Shown here piece by piece: positions 9,393 to 10,750 of a stretch of DNA of 10,750 nucleotides. Origin of the DNA: an uncultured Pelagibacteraceae bacterium. Lineage in GTDB: Bacteria > Pseudomonadota > Alphaproteobacteria > Pelagibacterales > Pelagibacteraceae. The position numbers were made by a program, and so were the translations under genes. The notes under the pieces are model-generated. The model was not told the origin of the DNA. It searched no databases and saw only the letters and a list, made by a program, of their open reading frames with translations. The stretch is from NCBI GenBank assembly GCA_902565325.1, contig CACFEM010000027.1:1-10750 (forward strand), written 5' to 3'. Within the stretch, counting starts at the first letter, position 1. The number at the start of each line of letters is the position of its first letter.

Positions 9393-10262
9393 TCAATTAT
9401 AAAATTTTTTTTTTAATCTTGCGTATGTTTTTTTTTGTCTATCAAAAAATCTTGAGAAAATATTTTTTTTTTTGTCTCTTCTTGCAATGATTGGAAAATT
9501 GTATAAATGTTTATACGTTCTATTTTTATTTTCATCTAATGCCCACTCTGACTCATAAGCAGATAAAAAATCACAATTAATTTTCTTTGCTAATATTGAT
9601 AAAACACTTTGGGAGTGTCTGTGTGCGATAAATCCAGGAAATGATTTTTCTACAAATTTACTTTCATCATCGTCAATCAAGTCATACCTATTTCTAGTAA
9701 TTTCAAAATGCTGCTTCATCAATTCTTTAGATGTTAAGCATTTGCGTAAAAAAAATGATCCTCCCCATACTTGTGGAGAATTAATTATTTTATCTTCAAA
9801 ACTTAAATTAAAATATTTAATTAAGTCAGATTTTGTATATTGAAATTCAAAATTTGGTGCATAGTCATAGGTATCGAACTGATTACCAAAATTTGGTTTT
9901 TTATAAGAAAAAAATAAGCATCCATTTTTATCTTTTTTTACAATTTCTATATATTCTTTTAATCTAGATAAACCTCTTCTATTAAAATGACAACCAACAT
10001 CGCACCAATGATAAATATCACCTTCTTTAATTTTTGACAAAATAACTTGATGTATATAAGTTTGCCAAACCCAATGACCATATCCTCTTTTTTTTCCTTT
10101 TTTAATAAGACTTAGAACATATTTTTTAAAATCATCATTTAAGTCATTTGGATTAAATAAATGTATGTGATCATACACTCCCATTTCCTCTGCTTGAGAT
10201 TTAAATCTCATAACCGACCGCTTCAAATCAAAACTATAAAATGTTGCTAAATGTATCTTCAT
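9393..10262 (-). CDS. Putative GT-A-like glycosyltransferase
   Basis: This 289-residue protein resembles a group of glycosyltransferase-like proteins found in surface-polysaccharide clusters, as I recall them. Seen features are a beta-strand start (KIHLATFYS), the aromatic motif GYGHWVWQ (60-67), a DVGCHFN segment (D88, where relatives typically have a D-x-G metal-site-like motif), WGGSFF (166-171) and HRHSQSVL (214-221), all reminiscent of that family. There is no signal peptide or membrane helix, so it is probably cytoplasmic or peripheral. The final 30 residues are strongly basic and could contact the membrane. The gene starts 8 nt after the stop of the NeuD-like gene and is probably in its operon; no clear Shine-Dalgarno is present. 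Three T-runs of 9-11 nt near the 3' end encode lysine-rich segments. Donor and acceptor sugars are unknown, and the family call is moderate rather than firm. Confidence 0.6.
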   Translation of the reverse strand: MKIHLATFYSFDLKRSVMRFKSQAEEMGVYDHIHLFNPNDLNDDFKKYVLSLIKKGKKRGYGHWVWQTYIHQVILSKIKEGDIYHWCDVGCHFNRRGLSRLKEYIEIVKKDKNGCLFFSYKKPNFGNQFDTYDYAPNFEFQYTKSDLIKYFNLSFEDKIINSPQVWGGSFFLRKCLTSKELMKQHFEITRNRYDLIDDDESKFVEKSFPGFIAHRHSQSVLSILAKKINCDFLSAYESEWALDENKNRTYKHLYNFPIIARRDKKKNIFSRFFDRQKKTYARLKKKFYN

Positions 10263-10270
10263 TAGATTAA

Positions 10271-10750
10271 TTATTTCAACGGATAGAGATTCAATTTAAG
10301 CTTTATGTTTTTAATGAATTTTGCAGGATTTCCAGCTACAATTTGGTTTTTATTTACATTTTTAGTTACTACTGCGCCCGCACCAATAAATGCTCCGTCT
10401 CCAATATTTATTTTTGGTAATATGGTTGCATTCATTCCAATCGTGACATAATCGCCTAAAAATGTATTTCCTCCTACAACAGCACCTGGCATTATATGAA
10501 CACCATTTCCTATTTCGCAATCATGCTCTAAAATCGCTCCAGTATTTAAAATACAATAATCTCCAATTTTAGCATTATGATGTGCAACTGAATAAGGAAA
10601 CATTTGAATGCCTTTTCCAATTAGTTTTTTATTTGAAATATATGAATGCTTACAAATAATTTCCAAAGGTTTTAATTTTTTTTTTTCTAGTTCTTTTGAA
10701 ATTAAATATCTCGCTTTTCCATATTCACTACCGATACAAGTAACGAAATA
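10271..10750 (-). CDS. NeuD/PglD-type sugar O-/N-acyltransferase, 5' partial
   Basis: This left-handed beta-helix acyltransferase resembles sialic-acid O-acetyltransferase NeuD and UDP-sugar N-acetyltransferase PglD, which transfer acetyl groups from acetyl-CoA during surface-glycan precursor synthesis. The reading frame continues without a stop to the right window edge, giving 159 visible residues. The TTG at 10666 is therefore internal and not the start. The upstream 28 residues (beginning YFVTCIGSEYGKARYL) look like the end of the N-terminal nucleotide-sugar-binding domain. The hexapeptide-repeat domain follows: NTGAILEHDCEIG includes the probable catalytic His (codon 10523-10525), then VHIMPGAVVGG, VTIGMNATILP and IGAGAVVTKNV. 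The AGNPAKFIK tail is typical of the family. It is followed 8 nt later by the glycosyltransferase gene. Whether the substrate is an amino sugar or a sialic-acid-like sugar cannot be told. Confidence 0.88.
   Translation of the reverse strand, partial: YFVTCIGSEYGKARYLISKELEKKKLKPLEIICKHSYISNKKLIGKGIQMFPYSVAHHNAKIGDYCILNTGAILEHDCEIGNGVHIMPGAVVGGNTFLGDYVTIGMNATILPKINIGDGAFIGAGAVVTKNVNKNQIVAGNPAKFIKNIKLKLNLYPLK

Noticed and set aside
9375..9415. A/T-only inverted repeat at the convergent ends of the methyltransferase and glycosyltransferase genes as a bidirectional terminator
   Set aside because: The arms are pure A and T, short and imperfect, and overlap coding sequence; such matches are expected by chance here.

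Overview
The window looks like a piece of a streamlined, very AT-rich alphaproteobacterial genome, most likely SAR11 (Pelagibacterales) or a close relative. The basis is the low GC content, near-zero intergenic spacing, overlapping stops and starts, poor Shine-Dalgarno sequences, and recognisably alphaproteobacterial proteins: a J-domain protein with CobS and CobT, a RegB-type redox kinase, and GyrB. The taxonomic call is inference from these traits; no search was run.

Layout. Positions 1-3013 (+) hold one tightly packed unit: the 3' end of a J-domain protein gene, cobS (MoxR-type AAA+ ATPase) and cobT (von Willebrand A protein), joined by overlaps. Positions 3010-6356 (-) hold gyrB followed 2 nt later by a RegB/PrrB/ActS-type sensor histidine kinase, apparently one transcript. 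The cobT and regB stop codons interlock in a shared TTAA. Positions 6357-6659 hold tRNA-Ser(GGA) on the minus strand, with a terminator-like hairpin after it, a probable gyrB promoter, and a possible tRNA promoter.

Positions 6660-10750 look like the edge of a cell-surface polysaccharide region. On the plus strand are a large polytopic membrane protein, possibly a GT-C-type glycosyltransferase, and an overlapping SAM-dependent methyltransferase with a zinc-ribbon-like N-terminus. On the minus strand, converging on them, are a NeuD/PglD-type acyltransferase cut by the window edge and a putative GT-A-like glycosyltransferase.

How the parts work together. The left and middle thirds are housekeeping or regulatory core genes. 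CobS and CobT form the ATPase/VWA pair of aerobic cobaltochelatase, but CobN is not in the window, so a B12 role cannot be assumed. GyrB and RegB pair DNA supercoiling with redox sensing on one message. The right third probably makes or decorates a surface glycan, and tRNA-Ser marks the change from core to accessory-looking genes. I found no CRISPR array, insertion sequence, integrase or rRNA. The best candidates for new biology are the orphan-looking J/CobS/CobT cassette, the compact GyrB with an Asn-Gly repeat, and the unrecognised membrane protein at 6660-8489.
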